Notes: generated by a model from the letters alone, not told the origin. A stretch of 64,000 nucleotides of DNA from Fibrobacterota bacterium (GCA_023436145.1 JAEZKP010000047.1:62001-126000), one strand, 5' to 3'. Positions 1 to 9,117 are shown, numbered from the stretch's first letter. A program made the numbers and translations.

Positions 1-1
1 T

Positions 2-2809
2 CCGAATAATCAGCCCATTCTTCTTTACGCAAATCACGCCGACTTTCAACAGACAAATGCCATTAATGAACTGCTCACTCAGGAAATCGGTGGTGTTACC
101 GAAGGGTTCATGAACCGTATCGTAGTCCCGCTCACTGGTGTTTATTCCGAAAATAATCACGTCCTCGGGCATGAACTGGCGCACGCATTTCATTACGATA
201 TCATGAAAAGCAGCAATGCCGGAATTACTGGTGCAGAACAGGTGCCACTATGGTTTATCGAAGGGATGTCCGAATATCTCACCATAGGATCTTTGGCCCC
301 GCAAACTTCCATGTGGATGAGAGATGCAGTTCTTTTTGAAGACGTACCATCGATAGAAATGGTAGGAAAAAATCCCTCCTATTTCCCTTACCGCTATGGC
401 CATGCTATCTGGGCCTATATAACCGGTGTTTTTGGTGATGATATCATTAACCCGCTTTTCGAATCGGTTCTGCAGAATGGATGGTACCAGGGCTTTAAAC
501 TCACTCTGGGGACTTCGGTTGACACCTTGTCAAAAGATTGGGAATCAGCTATCTCTGAGCAATATAAAACTGCTATACTAAACAAGAAAAAACCATCCCA
601 AACCGGAACTCAAATAATCGCTAACTCCTCCATAAATCTCTCGCCAGCACTCAGCCCCGATGGAACATTTGTGGCCTATTTCTCATCTAAAGATCTTTTC
701 TCCATCGATCTTTTTATTGCCGATGCATCAAGCGGTAAAGTGAAAAACAAACTGGGCAGTACCCAGGCTGTTGAGCACTTTGATGCATTACGCTTTACCA
801 ACTCATCAGGCAGCTGGTCTCCTGATGCACAAAAAATAGCTCTTCCTGTATTTAAAAATGGAGATAACGGAGTTGCTATTTACAATGTTGATAAAGGTAG
901 AGTCGAACACACCCTTCAGTTTAAAGAGCTGGGAGAAATCTCCGGTGCAGCCTGGTCACCCGATGGAGATAAGCTTCTGCTTTCCGCAACACAGGGTGCT
1001 ATCTGCGACCTTTTCATTTACCACTTCGCCCGGGAAGAACTGCAACGACTTACCAATGACCCATTTGCAGAACTGCAACCATCCTGGGCTCCTGATGGTA
1101 ATTCCATTCTCTTTATTACAGATAAATCATCCGGAGCCGATCCGGATTCGCTCAGATCCACTTCTATGCGAATTGCGCTTTTTAACCTGATAGATAGCTC
1201 AATTGAATATATCTCCATTGCAGACTGGGCAAAACACCTCGATCCACAATTTTCCCCTGATGGTCAATTTATCTATTTTGTTTCCGATCCTGATGGTTTC
1301 AGTAATATTTTTTGTTATTCCATGCAAACCTCCCAATTCTTTAAAATCACCGATATCGCCACCGGGATAAGCGGACTCACCGAGCTGGCACCGGCTCTTT
1401 CAGTTGCAGCAAAAGGCGGTAAACTGGCGTTCAGTGTTTTTGATATGTCAAACTATAAAATCAACACCATGCAACCCCCTGTCCTCAGTGAACAATATGT
1501 GGTTCCAGAAAAAGAAGATTACTTCAGAAACATAAAACTTCCCCCGGTTTCCCATAAAAACCCCATAGTTGATACCTATCTGGAAAATCCCGTCGAAGGA
1601 CTAATCTCAGATACCTCTTTTTCTGTACTCAACTATAACCCCAGACTTCGCCTTCTGTATGTTGGCAATCTGGTCATGGGCGCTGCAGCAGATCCTTTGG
1701 GAATTGGGTTTGCCGGTGGAGTCTCCTTTCTTTTCACCGATCTTCTGGGAGATCATATTCTGGGGCTAGGTGCCCAGATTAATGGAGGTATAAGAGACTT
1801 TGGTGCTGAAGCCTTTTACCTTAACCAGAAAAAACGGCCCAACTGGGGTTTTGTTCTCAGCCGTATCCCCTATATGGCTACTACAGCAGAGGTACGAAAC
1901 GATACCGCTAATATCAACGGAGAAATCAGAGATGCCCAGAAAGTTACCTTAACCGATCAGAGAATGTACGATAATCAGATCTCTTCAATTCTGCAGTTTC
2001 CATTCTCCACCAACCGCAGAATGGAGCTTACAGCCGGGTTTGGAAGAATCAGCTATGATTATCGCTCAGAAGAGATCAGTGTCGTTGATAATCGCATTGT
2101 CGAACGTCACAATATAGTCCAGGAAGAACCTGCTTCCCTTAACATGTTCCAAACTTCTGTTGCCTATGTCGGAGATTTCTCCTTTTTCGGATTTACCGGA
2201 CCAGTCACCGGAAGACGTTTCCGTCTGGAATATCAACAAACCGCCGGATCACTTCTTTTTGGAACTATTCTCGCCGATTACCGGCAATATTTCCTTTTTA
2301 ACCCTGTGACCCTGGCATTCCGATTCCTTCATTATGGAAGATATCTCCGCGATTCCCAGGATGAAAGGCTCTCAGAGCTTTTTGTGGGAAACGAAACCTG
2401 GATAAGAGGTTATAGTTACTATTCATACAACCTGGCTGAGTGTTCTGAAGAGGGTGATGAGGAAAACTGCCCTGAGTTCAATCGACTCCTGGGCTCCAGA
2501 ATCGGTGTAATTAATATCGAGCTCCGCCTACCAATACTTGGCACCCATCAGTTTGGTATCTTTAATTTTCCTTATCTGCCAACCGATCTGGTAGCATTTC
2601 TGGATGGTGGTGTGGCCTGGACCAAAAACTCCCACCCTCTTCCAGAACTCAATTCAAAAACAAAAGAACGGGTTCCGGTTTTCAGTGTGGGAGGAGCAAC
2701 CAGATTTAATCTCTTTGGACTGCTGGTTTTACAGATCTACGCGGCATATCCATTCCAACGAAACGACCTAGGATGGAGCTGGGGATTTTATCTGGCTCCG
2801 GCATGGTGA
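2..2809 (+). CDS. Metalloprotease / TolB-like beta-propeller / outer-membrane barrel protein, 5'-truncated
   Basis: The reading frame is open from the first bases of the window, so the N-terminus (probably a signal peptide) is missing. Near the start lies a zincin motif H-E-L-A-H (170-184), followed about 40 residues on by W-F-I-E-G-M-S-E-Y, which would supply the third, glutamate zinc ligand of a peptidase-MA/gluzincin domain. The middle carries at least four propeller blades with repeated S-P-D-G or A-P-D-G turns (WD40-like/TolB PD40 repeats). The last 400 or so residues look like an outer-membrane beta-barrel of the surface-antigen (Omp85 C-terminal) type, ending in alternating aromatic strands and a terminal Trp. 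Such three-part proteins are known as uncharacterised surface proteins of diderms. The exact substrate or role is unknown. Confidence 0.75.
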   Translation, partial: PNNQPILLYANHADFQQTNAINELLTQEIGGVTEGFMNRIVVPLTGVYSENNHVLGHELAHAFHYDIMKSSNAGITGAEQVPLWFIEGMSEYLTIGSLAPQTSMWMRDAVLFEDVPSIEMVGKNPSYFPYRYGHAIWAYITGVFGDDIINPLFESVLQNGWYQGFKLTLGTSVDTLSKDWESAISEQYKTAILNKKKPSQTGTQIIANSSINLSPALSPDGTFVAYFSSKDLFSIDLFIADASSGKVKNKLGSTQAVEHFDALRFTNSSGSWSPDAQKIALPVFKNGDNGVAIYNVDKGRVEHTLQFKELGEISGAAWSPDGDKLLLSATQGAICDLFIYHFAREELQRLTNDPFAELQPSWAPDGNSILFITDKSSGADPDSLRSTSMRIALFNLIDSSIEYISIADWAKHLDPQFSPDGQFIYFVSDPDGFSNIFCYSMQTSQFFKITDIATGISGLTELAPALSVAAKGGKLAFSVFDMSNYKINTMQPPVLSEQYVVPEKEDYFRNIKLPPVSHKNPIVDTYLENPVEGLISDTSFSVLNYNPRLRLLYVGNLVMGAAADPLGIGFAGGVSFLFTDLLGDHILGLGAQINGGIRDFGAEAFYLNQKKRPNWGFVLSRIPYMATTAEVRNDTANINGEIRDAQKVTLTDQRMYDNQISSILQFPFSTNRRMELTAGFGRISYDYRSEEISVVDNRIVERHNIVQEEPASLNMFQTSVAYVGDFSFFGFTGPVTGRRFRLEYQQTAGSLLFGTILADYRQYFLFNPVTLAFRFLHYGRYLRDSQDERLSELFVGNETWIRGYSYYSYNLAECSEEGDEENCPEFNRLLGSRIGVINIELRLPILGTHQFGIFNFPYLPTDLVAFLDGGVAWTKNSHPLPELNSKTKERVPVFSVGGATRFNLFGLLVLQIYAAYPFQRNDLGWSWGFYLAPAW

Positions 2810-3096
2810 AAAGGGAATTTGAGATTTCAGATATTAGATTTTTGATTTTAAGAAAAAGAAAGAGGAATTTAAGATTTAGGATAGAGATTGTTGATTTGAA
2901 AAAAAGAAAAGAAAATTAGATTTAAGATAGAGATTCAGAAGTGTCCGGTTAATTTCAACAAACATAAGATTGCATAAGAAGTAGGACACGCAAATAAATT
3001 CCAACTCATAAGCACCATTATCCTAAACAAATCCCAATTACCAATTATTCCATCATCCTACCTGAATGTATTTTTATTTTTTTATCAGGGAGTACT
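2810..3096. other. AT-rich intergenic stretch with degenerate GATTT repeats
   Basis: No gene is visible. The first 130 bases hold loose copies of AGATTTCAGATATTAGATTT and related words, the same word family as the arrays at 9.1-9.4 kb and 9.8-10.0 kb. The rest is plain AT-rich leader of queD, with no clear promoter. Confidence 0.6.
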
Positions 3097-3456
3097 ATGT
3101 TTGAAATAACCACTGAGACATCATTCTCAGCAGCACACCGTTTAAAAAACTACCAGGGGCCCTGTGAAAACCTTCATGGGCACAACTGGCTGGTCAGAGC
3201 TACTGTCAGGTGTTCCGAACTGGATGCCGCCGGAATCGGTATCGATTTTAAAATCCTTAAAAATCACCTTAAAACTATCGTTAACCAGTTTGACCATAAA
3301 GACCTCAATGAAGTGCTGGATCTGAACCCTTCATCGGAAAATATTGCCCGTTTTATTTTCGGGCAACTTAAAGCTGCGCTAGCCTCCTGGAATGGAAATG
3401 TTGTCAGGGTCGAAGTGCAAGAAACCCCGGGAAATGCTGCCATTTACTATGAATAA
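3097..3456 (+). CDS. queD: 6-carboxy-5,6,7,8-tetrahydropterin synthase (QueD)
   Basis: QueD converts 7,8-dihydroneopterin triphosphate to 6-carboxytetrahydropterin, the second step of queuosine precursor (preQ0) synthesis in the cytosol. The 119-residue protein has the 6-pyruvoyl-tetrahydropterin-synthase fold signature: zinc-binding histidines in S-A-A-H-R and L-H-G-H-N, the catalytic Cys in G-P-C-E-N-L-H-G-H, and a conserved Glu in E-V-Q-E-T-P near the C-terminus. It is first in a tight queD-queE-queC operon; its stop overlaps the start of queE by 8 bases. Length is normal for the family. Confidence 0.93.
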   Translation: MFEITTETSFSAAHRLKNYQGPCENLHGHNWLVRATVRCSELDAAGIGIDFKILKNHLKTIVNQFDHKDLNEVLDLNPSSENIARFIFGQLKAALASWNGNVVRVEVQETPGNAAIYYE

Positions 3457-4087
3457 GCTGGAGGTATGTGAGATCTTTAAAAGCATCCAGGGCGAATCCA
3501 CATTCAGTGGTTCAATCTGTTCATTTGTGCGCCTGTCCGGATGTAATCTCAGATGCAGCTATTGCGACACTACCTACGCTTTCACTGAAAGTAATCTTCT
3601 CAGTATCGATGAGATTATCGATTCGGTTTCAGAACATGAAACCAGACTTGTTCAAATCACCGGTGGTGAACCGCTGATTCAGAAAAACACAGCTGAGCTT
3701 TGCAACCGATTTCTTGAGCTGGGATATACAGTTCTGGTTGAAACCAACGGAAGCACTGAAATAGAAAGCGTTTCCTCAGACTGCCACCGGATCGTAGATG
3801 TAAAATGTCCGGGAAGCGGTATGGCTGGTTCTTTTCTGGAAAGTAACATCGCAGCCCTTACTGGCAATGATGAGCTTAAATATGTCATTTCTGATCTTTC
3901 TGATTTCAACTGGGCACTTGACCATATTTTTACCAAAAATTTAGAGTCCTGCACCATAAACTTTTCACCGAACATGAATTGCCTTTCCGCTCAAACCCTG
4001 GCAGAATGGATTCTTGAGCGTAATGCACCTGTCCGGCTGAACCTTCAATTGCACAAGTTAATCTGGGGTGACCGCAGAGGAGTTTGA
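3449..4087 (+). CDS. queE: 7-carboxy-7-deazaguanine synthase (QueE), radical SAM
   Basis: QueE rearranges 6-carboxytetrahydropterin to 7-carboxy-7-deazaguanine in the queuosine pathway. The radical SAM cysteines are in C-N-L-R-C-S-Y-C, followed by D-T-T-Y-A-F as usual for QueE, and a glycine-rich S-adenosylmethionine motif I-T-G-G-E-P. I start the gene at the ATG at 3449 (protein begins MNKLEVCEIFKSIQGES), which overlaps the queD stop and gives the family-typical N-terminus of 212 residues; an upstream in-frame ATG at 3392 would add 19 residues encoded inside queD and looks wrong. It is followed after 1 base by queC. Confidence 0.93.
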   Translation: MNKLEVCEIFKSIQGESTFSGSICSFVRLSGCNLRCSYCDTTYAFTESNLLSIDEIIDSVSEHETRLVQITGGEPLIQKNTAELCNRFLELGYTVLVETNGSTEIESVSSDCHRIVDVKCPGSGMAGSFLESNIAALTGNDELKYVISDLSDFNWALDHIFTKNLESCTINFSPNMNCLSAQTLAEWILERNAPVRLNLQLHKLIWGDRRGV

Positions 4088-4088
4088 T

Positions 4089-4772
4089 ATGAAAAAATCG
4101 GTAGTACTGGTCAGCGGTGGTCTGGATTCAGCAACCTGCTGTGGATTTGCCAGAAAAGATGGTTTTAAAATCTATGCGATGAGTTTCTCCTATGGTCAGC
4201 GTCACCGGGTGGAACTTGACAGTGCCAAAAAGGTGGCATCCTTCTTCAACGCAGAGGAGCACAGAATAATAAATATAGACTTGCGGGCTTTTGGAGGAAG
4301 TTCTCTCACTTCTGAAATGGATGTCCCCAAAAACCGCAATCCCCAACCTGATGAAGAAATTCCCAATACTTATGTGCCGGCAAGAAACACCATATTTCTC
4401 TCCTATGCGCTGGGATGGGCTGAGGTTTTAGGTTGCAATGATATCTTTATCGGAGTGAATTCAGTTGATTACTCAGGTTACCCGGACTGCAGACCCGAGT
4501 TTATAGATGCATTTCAGAAAATGGCAAATCTTGCCACCAGGGCTGCAGTGCAAAACCATAAGATTACCATTCATACTCCACTTATTTCGTTGACAAAAGC
4601 GGAAATCATCAAAGCAGGCATTTCCATGAACATAGATTACAGTATCACTCACAGCTGCTATGATCCATCCGCGGATGGGCTTGCCTGTGGAAACTGCGAC
4701 AGCTGTTTGATAAGAAAAAGAGGGTTTATGGATGCAGCTGTTACAGATCCTACCCGGTATCAGTCAATTTAA
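4089..4772 (+). CDS. queC: 7-cyano-7-deazaguanine synthase (QueC)
   Basis: QueC converts 7-carboxy-7-deazaguanine with ATP and ammonia to preQ0. The ATP-binding P-loop S-G-G-L-D-S is at the N-terminus (residues 8-13), and four zinc-binding cysteines lie near the C-terminus (C-Y-D-P, then C-G-N-C-D-S-C). The ATG at 4089 is preceded by an AGAGGAG-type ribosome site inside queE and gives the normal N-terminus MKKSVVLVSGGLDS; an earlier GTG at 4068 is in frame but less likely. Last gene of the queDEC run. queF, which would finish preQ1, is not in the window. Confidence 0.93.
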   Translation: MKKSVVLVSGGLDSATCCGFARKDGFKIYAMSFSYGQRHRVELDSAKKVASFFNAEEHRIINIDLRAFGGSSLTSEMDVPKNRNPQPDEEIPNTYVPARNTIFLSYALGWAEVLGCNDIFIGVNSVDYSGYPDCRPEFIDAFQKMANLATRAAVQNHKITIHTPLISLTKAEIIKAGISMNIDYSITHSCYDPSADGLACGNCDSCLIRKRGFMDAAVTDPTRYQSI

Positions 4773-4796
4773 AGAGATAAAGCGGGAAAACATATT

Positions 4797-5279
4797 ATGA
4801 ACAGTATAGAAGAGCTTTCACTGGCAGCAGGAAGATTTCTCAGCGAACACAATCTTAAAATTTCAGTGGCGGAATCCTGTACCGGAGGTCTTCTGGGGGG
4901 AGCACTAACCGACATTGCAGGCTCTTCGGCATATTTCCGGGGAGGTATTATTGCATACGACAATCAGATTAAACACATGGTTTTAGGGGTGCCCGATCAC
5001 ATTCTTGAGAACTACGGTGCAGTCAGTGAACAGACTGTAATTGCCATGGCTCAGGGCGCCTGCAAACTGTTTGACACCGAATGTGCAATCAGTGTCTCAG
5101 GAATCGCAGGGCCTGGAGGTGGGACCATGCAAAAACCGGTAGGCCTGGTTTATGTGGCAGTAGCTATACAGAAAAGAAACAGGAGTTTCAAATTCACATT
5201 CTCAGGCAATCGCAGACAGATAAGATCTCAGGCAGTAAGAGAAGCACTCAATGAATTTCTACTTATGTCAGCTCATTAA
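4797..5279 (+). CDS. pncC: Nicotinamide-nucleotide amidohydrolase PncC (CinA C-terminal domain)
   Basis: A stand-alone CinA C-terminal domain of 160 residues that hydrolyses NMN to nicotinate mononucleotide for NAD recycling. Visible motifs are A-E-S-C-T-G-G (catalytic Ser/Thr region, residues 27-33), the Y-D-N-Q-I-K strand, A-V-S-E-Q-T, and G-I-A-G-P-G-G. The N-terminal COG1058 domain of full CinA is absent, as in E. coli PncC. It starts 24 bases after queC and could share its transcript. The gene ends next to a convergent AT-rich spacer. Confidence 0.9.
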   Translation: MNSIEELSLAAGRFLSEHNLKISVAESCTGGLLGGALTDIAGSSAYFRGGIIAYDNQIKHMVLGVPDHILENYGAVSEQTVIAMAQGACKLFDTECAISVSGIAGPGGGTMQKPVGLVYVAVAIQKRNRSFKFTFSGNRRQIRSQAVREALNEFLLMSAH

Positions 5280-5436
5280 TTTGACTTTATAGGTACATTC
5301 TTTATTATACCGTTACTTAACTTTTTTAAATTACATTTTAACTCATTTTTTGTCAACTTTAATTCTAAGTCAATAATTTACTGTCAATTTATTAATTTTA
5401 CTTTGCAATTTCCAAATCCTGGGTGTTTGTTCTTTT

Positions 5437-5763
5437 TTATATATCCTTCTGCCGCTTGGCCATCCATGCCAGTAACATATATATTGCAGCTGTCCACACT
5501 ACAAGCAGTATGGAGGACTGTCCCCGTAACCATCTTTTTACTCCCTGATAGATCACCTGCGTGAGAAACCCATATCCTGCAGTGCATAAAACTATGAAAA
5601 AAAGATAACGCAGAAACCAGTGCAGATTTCTGGTGATGTGTTTGAATAGCCCGTTTATGAAGGGACCAGCCAATACCAGGGTAACTGCAGTTATACCAAA
5701 ACTAACTTCCTGAATATGTGAACGGATATATTTAGCCAGAATGTACAGATATTGGCTTATCAT
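5437..5763 (-). CDS. DUF3392 family small membrane protein
   Basis: A 108-residue hydrophobic protein with about three membrane segments and a basic C-terminal tail. The N-terminal pattern (I-R-S-H-I-Q-E-V-S-F-G-I-T-A-V), the middle H-W-F-L-R-Y-L-F-F and the C-terminal A-W-M-A-K-R-Q-K agree with DUF3392, a family of unknown function in the inner membrane. Its start coincides with the stop region of pgpA, so the two are co-translated at the end of the dnaX-ybaB-recR-pgpA run. No function can be assigned. Confidence 0.6.
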   Translation of the reverse strand: MISQYLYILAKYIRSHIQEVSFGITAVTLVLAGPFINGLFKHITRNLHWFLRYLFFIVLCTAGYGFLTQVIYQGVKRWLRGQSSILLVVWTAAIYMLLAWMAKRQKDI

Positions 5764-6284
5764 TATAAATAGGACCGGATAAGTTGATACCCTCCCAATA
5801 TCAGAAAAAGACTGATATTGGCGAAAACCCCGGCTAAAACGTCATCCATGGTGACTCCCACGCCGCCGTCAAGATCCTGCATATTATTAATAGGAAAGGG
5901 TTTTACAATATCAAAAAACCGGAAAAGAAGAAAACCTATAAGCAGTGTTTTAAATGAGATAGGGATCATGAAAAATGTAATCACCTGCCCAGCCAGCTCA
6001 TCAAATATTATCTCCGAGGGATCATCCTTGCCAAAAACGGTTTTACTTTGATTGGAAAGGAAAATACTTATTGCAACCAGAATAAATATACTCCCCCAGT
6101 AAAGAGGCAGCCTTTCAGCAGTGTGAAGATCCCCTACTCTGGAATGTACAAACCAGAGACCTCCCACTGCAGCCAGTGATCCTATGGTGCCCGATGCAAA
6201 TGGAAAGTAGCCCAGAAAAAAAAGACTGGCACCTATTTTTCGTATCCAGTAAAGTAATGATAATTTAGGGTTATTCTTCGCCAT
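5763..6284 (-). CDS. pgpA: Phosphatidylglycerophosphatase A
   Basis: PgpA removes the phosphate from phosphatidylglycerol phosphate, giving phosphatidylglycerol in the inner membrane. The 173-residue protein shows the family signature G-Y-F-P-F-A-S-G-T-I-G-S near the N-terminus, the acidic D-E-L-A-G-Q motif, F-R-F-F-D-I-V-K-P-F-P, and a late G-G-V-G-V-T-M-D-D-V-L-A-G that carries likely metal-binding aspartates. About four membrane segments. It overlaps the recR end by 14 bases, so translational coupling is likely. Confidence 0.92.
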   Translation of the reverse strand: MAKNNPKLSLLYWIRKIGASLFFLGYFPFASGTIGSLAAVGGLWFVHSRVGDLHTAERLPLYWGSIFILVAISIFLSNQSKTVFGKDDPSEIIFDELAGQVITFFMIPISFKTLLIGFLLFRFFDIVKPFPINNMQDLDGGVGVTMDDVLAGVFANISLFLILGGYQLIRSYL

Positions 6285-6879
6285 AGTTAATATCTATCCG
6301 TTCATTAAGTGCCTGTCCCAGCGTGATCTGGTCGGCATATTCCAGTTCCATTCCGGCAGGTAGTCCTCTGGCAAGCCGGGTTACCCTGATATTTTTTTTC
6401 TTAAAAAGCCTGGCCAGGTAAAGCGCAGTGGTTTCCGCATCAGCACTGCCTCCAAGAGCGATAATCAGTTCCTGTGGTATTGCCAGATCCACTCTCGCGC
6501 CCAGCTCTGCTATTTTCAATTTGTCAACTCCAATACCATTTAAGGGAGACAGTACACCACCCAGAACATGATATACCCCCCGGTACCTGCCGGATTTTTC
6601 GATGGCTAATATATCCGCCGGCTTTTCAACAACACAGATGTGACTTTTATCTCTCTGAGCCGATGAGCAGATAGAGCAGAGTTCATGCTCACTGAAATTA
6701 TAACACACTTTGCACCTGGTAAGTTTCTTGCGTGTCGCTATGATCGTCTCCCCCAGAGTTATCGCATCCTCTTCGGGCTGTTCCATTAGATGGAGAGCGA
6801 GACGCCAGGCGCTTTTTGGTCCGATAGTGGGAAGGCGACACAGAGCCTTAACCAGTTCTTCCAGCGGATTACTACTCAT
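6271..6879 (-). CDS. recR: Recombination mediator RecR
   Basis: RecR acts with RecO/RecF to load RecA on gapped DNA. The 202-residue protein has the helix-hairpin-helix L-P-T-I-G-P-K-S-A near the N-terminus, a four-cysteine zinc finger (C-K-V-C, C-S-I-C at about residues 57-72), the Toprim start I-C-V-V-E-K-P-A-D, and a Walker-like C-terminus with L-A-R-G-L-P-A-G. It lies directly downstream of ybaB, the classical dnaX-ybaB-recR order. Confidence 0.95.
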   Translation of the reverse strand: MSSNPLEELVKALCRLPTIGPKSAWRLALHLMEQPEEDAITLGETIIATRKKLTRCKVCYNFSEHELCSICSSAQRDKSHICVVEKPADILAIEKSGRYRGVYHVLGGVLSPLNGIGVDKLKIAELGARVDLAIPQELIIALGGSADAETTALYLARLFKKKNIRVTRLARGLPAGMELEYADQITLGQALNERIDINYGEE

Positions 6880-7187
6880 AACCCGGGGATATTCATACCA
6901 TTTGTGATACTACCGAATGTTGAATCAGACATCTCTTTTATTTTTTCCAAAGCGTTGGCATGCGCAGCCATGATCATATCTTCAAGCATCTCCACTTCTT
7001 TGGGATCTACCACTTCCGGATCGATTTTTATGGAAACAAGCTGATTGGCTCCATTTAAAACCACCTTCACCATACCACCTCCGGCAGTTCCCTCAACCTC
7101 TTTTTTCTGAAGATCCTCCTGGGCTTTCATTACCTGTGCCTGGACCTTCTGCGCTTGCTTTATCAGTTTGCTGATATTCTTTGACAT
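6876..7187 (-). CDS. ybaB: YbaB/EbfC family nucleoid-associated protein
   Basis: A 103-residue DNA-binding protein of the YbaB/EbfC family, which forms a tweezer-like dimer on the nucleoid. It has the helical N-terminus with alternating Gln/Lys, the central V-E-G-T-A-G-G-G-M-V-K-V-V-L-N-G motif, and I-D-P-E-V-V near the middle. It sits between dnaX and recR as in many bacteria and overlaps recR by 4 bases. Confidence 0.93.
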   Translation of the reverse strand: MSKNISKLIKQAQKVQAQVMKAQEDLQKKEVEGTAGGGMVKVVLNGANQLVSIKIDPEVVDPKEVEMLEDMIMAAHANALEKIKEMSDSTFGSITNGMNIPGL

Positions 7188-7200
7188 ATTCTCTCCTTAA

Positions 7201-7726
7201 TTACAGAATTTCTCCATCAAAAATCTCCAGTACAGCCTCAATGATCGGCTCTTTCTCAATCTGGTCATCTATCGTTGATGGAATGTTGCCAATTTGTTTA
7301 ATATAATTAGTATCCTCCTGCTTTGCCGCATTTACATCTAGTGTGATCTGAAGATCCAGCATATGGCCTGTAAACATTTCAAGCAGCCGGATTATCTCGT
7401 TGCGGTTCTGCTTTTTAGTCACTTCCATGTATTGAAATCGATAATCTGCAGAAAATTTCAGCTCGATTCCATCAGTTGAAACGGAACTGATACTTGCCAA
7501 AGACAGAAACGATCCAAGATTTGGATGCTCCCTCAACAGAAGCTCTAGAAAAGAGGTCCAGCGATCCTTCAAATCCTCTACCGGCACCAAAGATGTAAAG
7601 TTCTCATCTTGCTGCAGAGTTTTGGAATCATCTGCCCCGTTTCCAATCTCTTCTTTGTAATTTTCTTGTCGATTGGATAGCTGTTCAGCTTGAGTGTAAA
7701 CCGAAACGGCATCCGTTTCAGGCTGA
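7201..7726 (-). CDS. dnaX: Tau-specific C-terminal part of dnaX, reached by frameshift
   Basis: The frame is open from the A10 run to 7201 without a stop and encodes a Gln/Glu-rich linker, then a roughly 130-residue domain starting S-L-V-P-V-E-D-L-K-D-R-W that resembles the tau C-terminal domain which contacts the polymerase alpha subunit. There is no good start codon of its own (an in-frame TTG at 7590 has no ribosome site), so it is best read as the extension of the 404-residue gamma product. Loss of one A, or gain of two, in the transcript joins the frames and would give tau of roughly 575 residues. A sequencing error in the homopolymer is the alternative. Confidence 0.8.
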
Positions 7727-8932
7727 TTTTTTTTTTGAATCCGAATTGCTATTCAGATTTTCAATATCAGTTGCAGTTATCTGTTGTGTTCCATGTTGGG
7801 GATCACCGAGAGCTTTTATCAACTGTTCCACAGAAACAGTACTGTCCATATAAGTCAGCTTTAAAAGCATTAGTTCAGCAACAAATCTGGGAAATGCACT
7901 CCATTTAAGGTCATATTCCGCCTTCTTGATAATTTCAGACATCCTCAGAAGGTCACCCTCAGAAAATCTGGCGGCAGATTTTTCAAATTTCTCTATAGTA
8001 TCAGCTTCCAGCTCTATCCCTCTGCTCTGCAAAGCACCAGGAATTCTGGCAAAAAGCAGATTACGCACATGTTCCTGAAGCCCCAGGATAAACTCCTGAA
8101 GATCAAAACCCTGGACTAACACATCCTGTACAAGCTTGAGAGCCGGAACCGCTTCTTTTGCGGCGATAGCATCGATGACCCGGTCATAGACTTCCATCCC
8201 CACCAGTCCAAGAACCGAACGAACCTCTTTTTCAGTAAGATTTTCTCTGCAGAAAGAGTATACCTGATCAAGAAGACTCAAGGCATCGCGCATGCTCCCT
8301 TCCGCTTTTCGTGCGACAAGCATAAGTGCTGAGCGCTCAAAATTGATCTTTTCGGTAGTACAGATGTGAATAAGTCTTTCCAGAATCTTTTCCGCTCCTA
8401 TTCTGCGGAAATCATACCTTTGACATCTGGAATGGATTGTCTGTGGAATCTTCTGCGGTTCTGTGGTGGCAAATATGAATATTACGTTTTTCGGAGGTTC
8501 TTCCAGTGTCTTCAGAAGTGCATTGAATGCAGGTTTGGAAAGCATATGCACTTCATCGATAACAAAAATCCGGTATTTTCCTCCCATTGAGGAGTAACCG
8601 ATGTTATCTCGCAACTCTCTTATATCGTCAACAGAGTTATTGGATGCTCCATCTATCTCCAGTACATCAAAACTTGCCCCACTTAATACATCCTTGCATG
8701 AGGTACACTCTCCGCAGGGATTGGGGGTGGGCCCCTTTTCACAATTAAGAGCCCTTGCCAGAATTCTGGCGGAAGTAGTCTTGCCTACTCCACGGGTACC
8801 GGTAAAAATGAAAGCATGAGCAACCCGGTTTTTCTCGATTGCTTTTTTAAGAGTATCTGTAATATGTTCCTGTCCGATAACATCATCGAATGTGAGTGGA
8901 CGCCATTTTCGGGCAAATACTAAATAACTCAT
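7718..8932 (-). CDS. dnaX: DNA polymerase III subunit gamma (short product of dnaX)
   Basis: The clamp-loader ATPase of DNA polymerase III. The 404-residue zero-frame product has Walker A (G-T-R-G-V-G-K-T-T, about residues 45-53), a zinc site (C-E-K-G-P-T-P-N-P-C-G-E-C-T-S-C), Walker B with V-I-D-E-V-H, the sensor-1 F-A-T-T-E-P and the collar domain. It stops three codons after a run of ten A residues, leaving out the C-terminal alpha/DnaB-binding domain, which is encoded in the +1 frame just downstream (7201-7726). That layout is the classical gamma/tau arrangement. Confidence 0.93.
   Translation of the reverse strand: MSYLVFARKWRPLTFDDVIGQEHITDTLKKAIEKNRVAHAFIFTGTRGVGKTTSARILARALNCEKGPTPNPCGECTSCKDVLSGASFDVLEIDGASNNSVDDIRELRDNIGYSSMGGKYRIFVIDEVHMLSKPAFNALLKTLEEPPKNVIFIFATTEPQKIPQTIHSRCQRYDFRRIGAEKILERLIHICTTEKINFERSALMLVARKAEGSMRDALSLLDQVYSFCRENLTEKEVRSVLGLVGMEVYDRVIDAIAAKEAVPALKLVQDVLVQGFDLQEFILGLQEHVRNLLFARIPGALQSRGIELEADTIEKFEKSAARFSEGDLLRMSEIIKKAEYDLKWSAFPRFVAELMLLKLTYMDSTVSVEQLIKALGDPQHGTQQITATDIENLNSNSDSKKKSA
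7727..7736 (-). promoter_or_regulatory. A10 slippery run in dnaX
   Basis: Ten consecutive A residues on the coding strand, preceded by GATTC and followed by TCAGCCTGA. In the zero frame this reads Ser-Lys-Lys-Lys-Ser-Ala-stop; in the +1 frame it continues as Lys-Lys-Asn-Gln-Pro into the tau domain. Transcriptional slippage on A9 is established for Thermus thermophilus dnaX, whereas E. coli uses a -1 ribosomal shift on A6G; here the needed shift (+1, or -1 nucleotide in the RNA) favours the slippage type. Confidence 0.75.
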
Positions 8933-8957
8933 AGGAACTTTTTTTTTCTAAATTAAA

Positions 8958-9055
8958 GGGCCAAGTTTACCTGCGGCACACCAAGTTTCTGCTTACCGTT
9001 GCTCCCTTCCAGGCCTGGCGGGGTTCACAGCCTTTAGTTGCGCAGGGCCTGGCCC
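8958..9055 (-). ncRNA. ffs: Signal recognition particle RNA, small bacterial (4.5S) type
   Basis: On the minus strand the sequence forms a long hairpin: GGGCCA...TGGCCC at the base and the universally conserved SRP domain IV with CCAGGCC-TGGAAGG-GAGCAACGG at the tip. About 98 nt, as for the E. coli-type 4.5S RNA. It lies just upstream of dnaX, a frequent location, with a spacer of only 25 bases to the dnaX start. Confidence 0.93.
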
Positions 9056-9117
9056 AATGTGATATTAGATTTCAGATATTCGATTTTTGATTTATAAGAA
9101 TAAGAATTTTAGATTTT

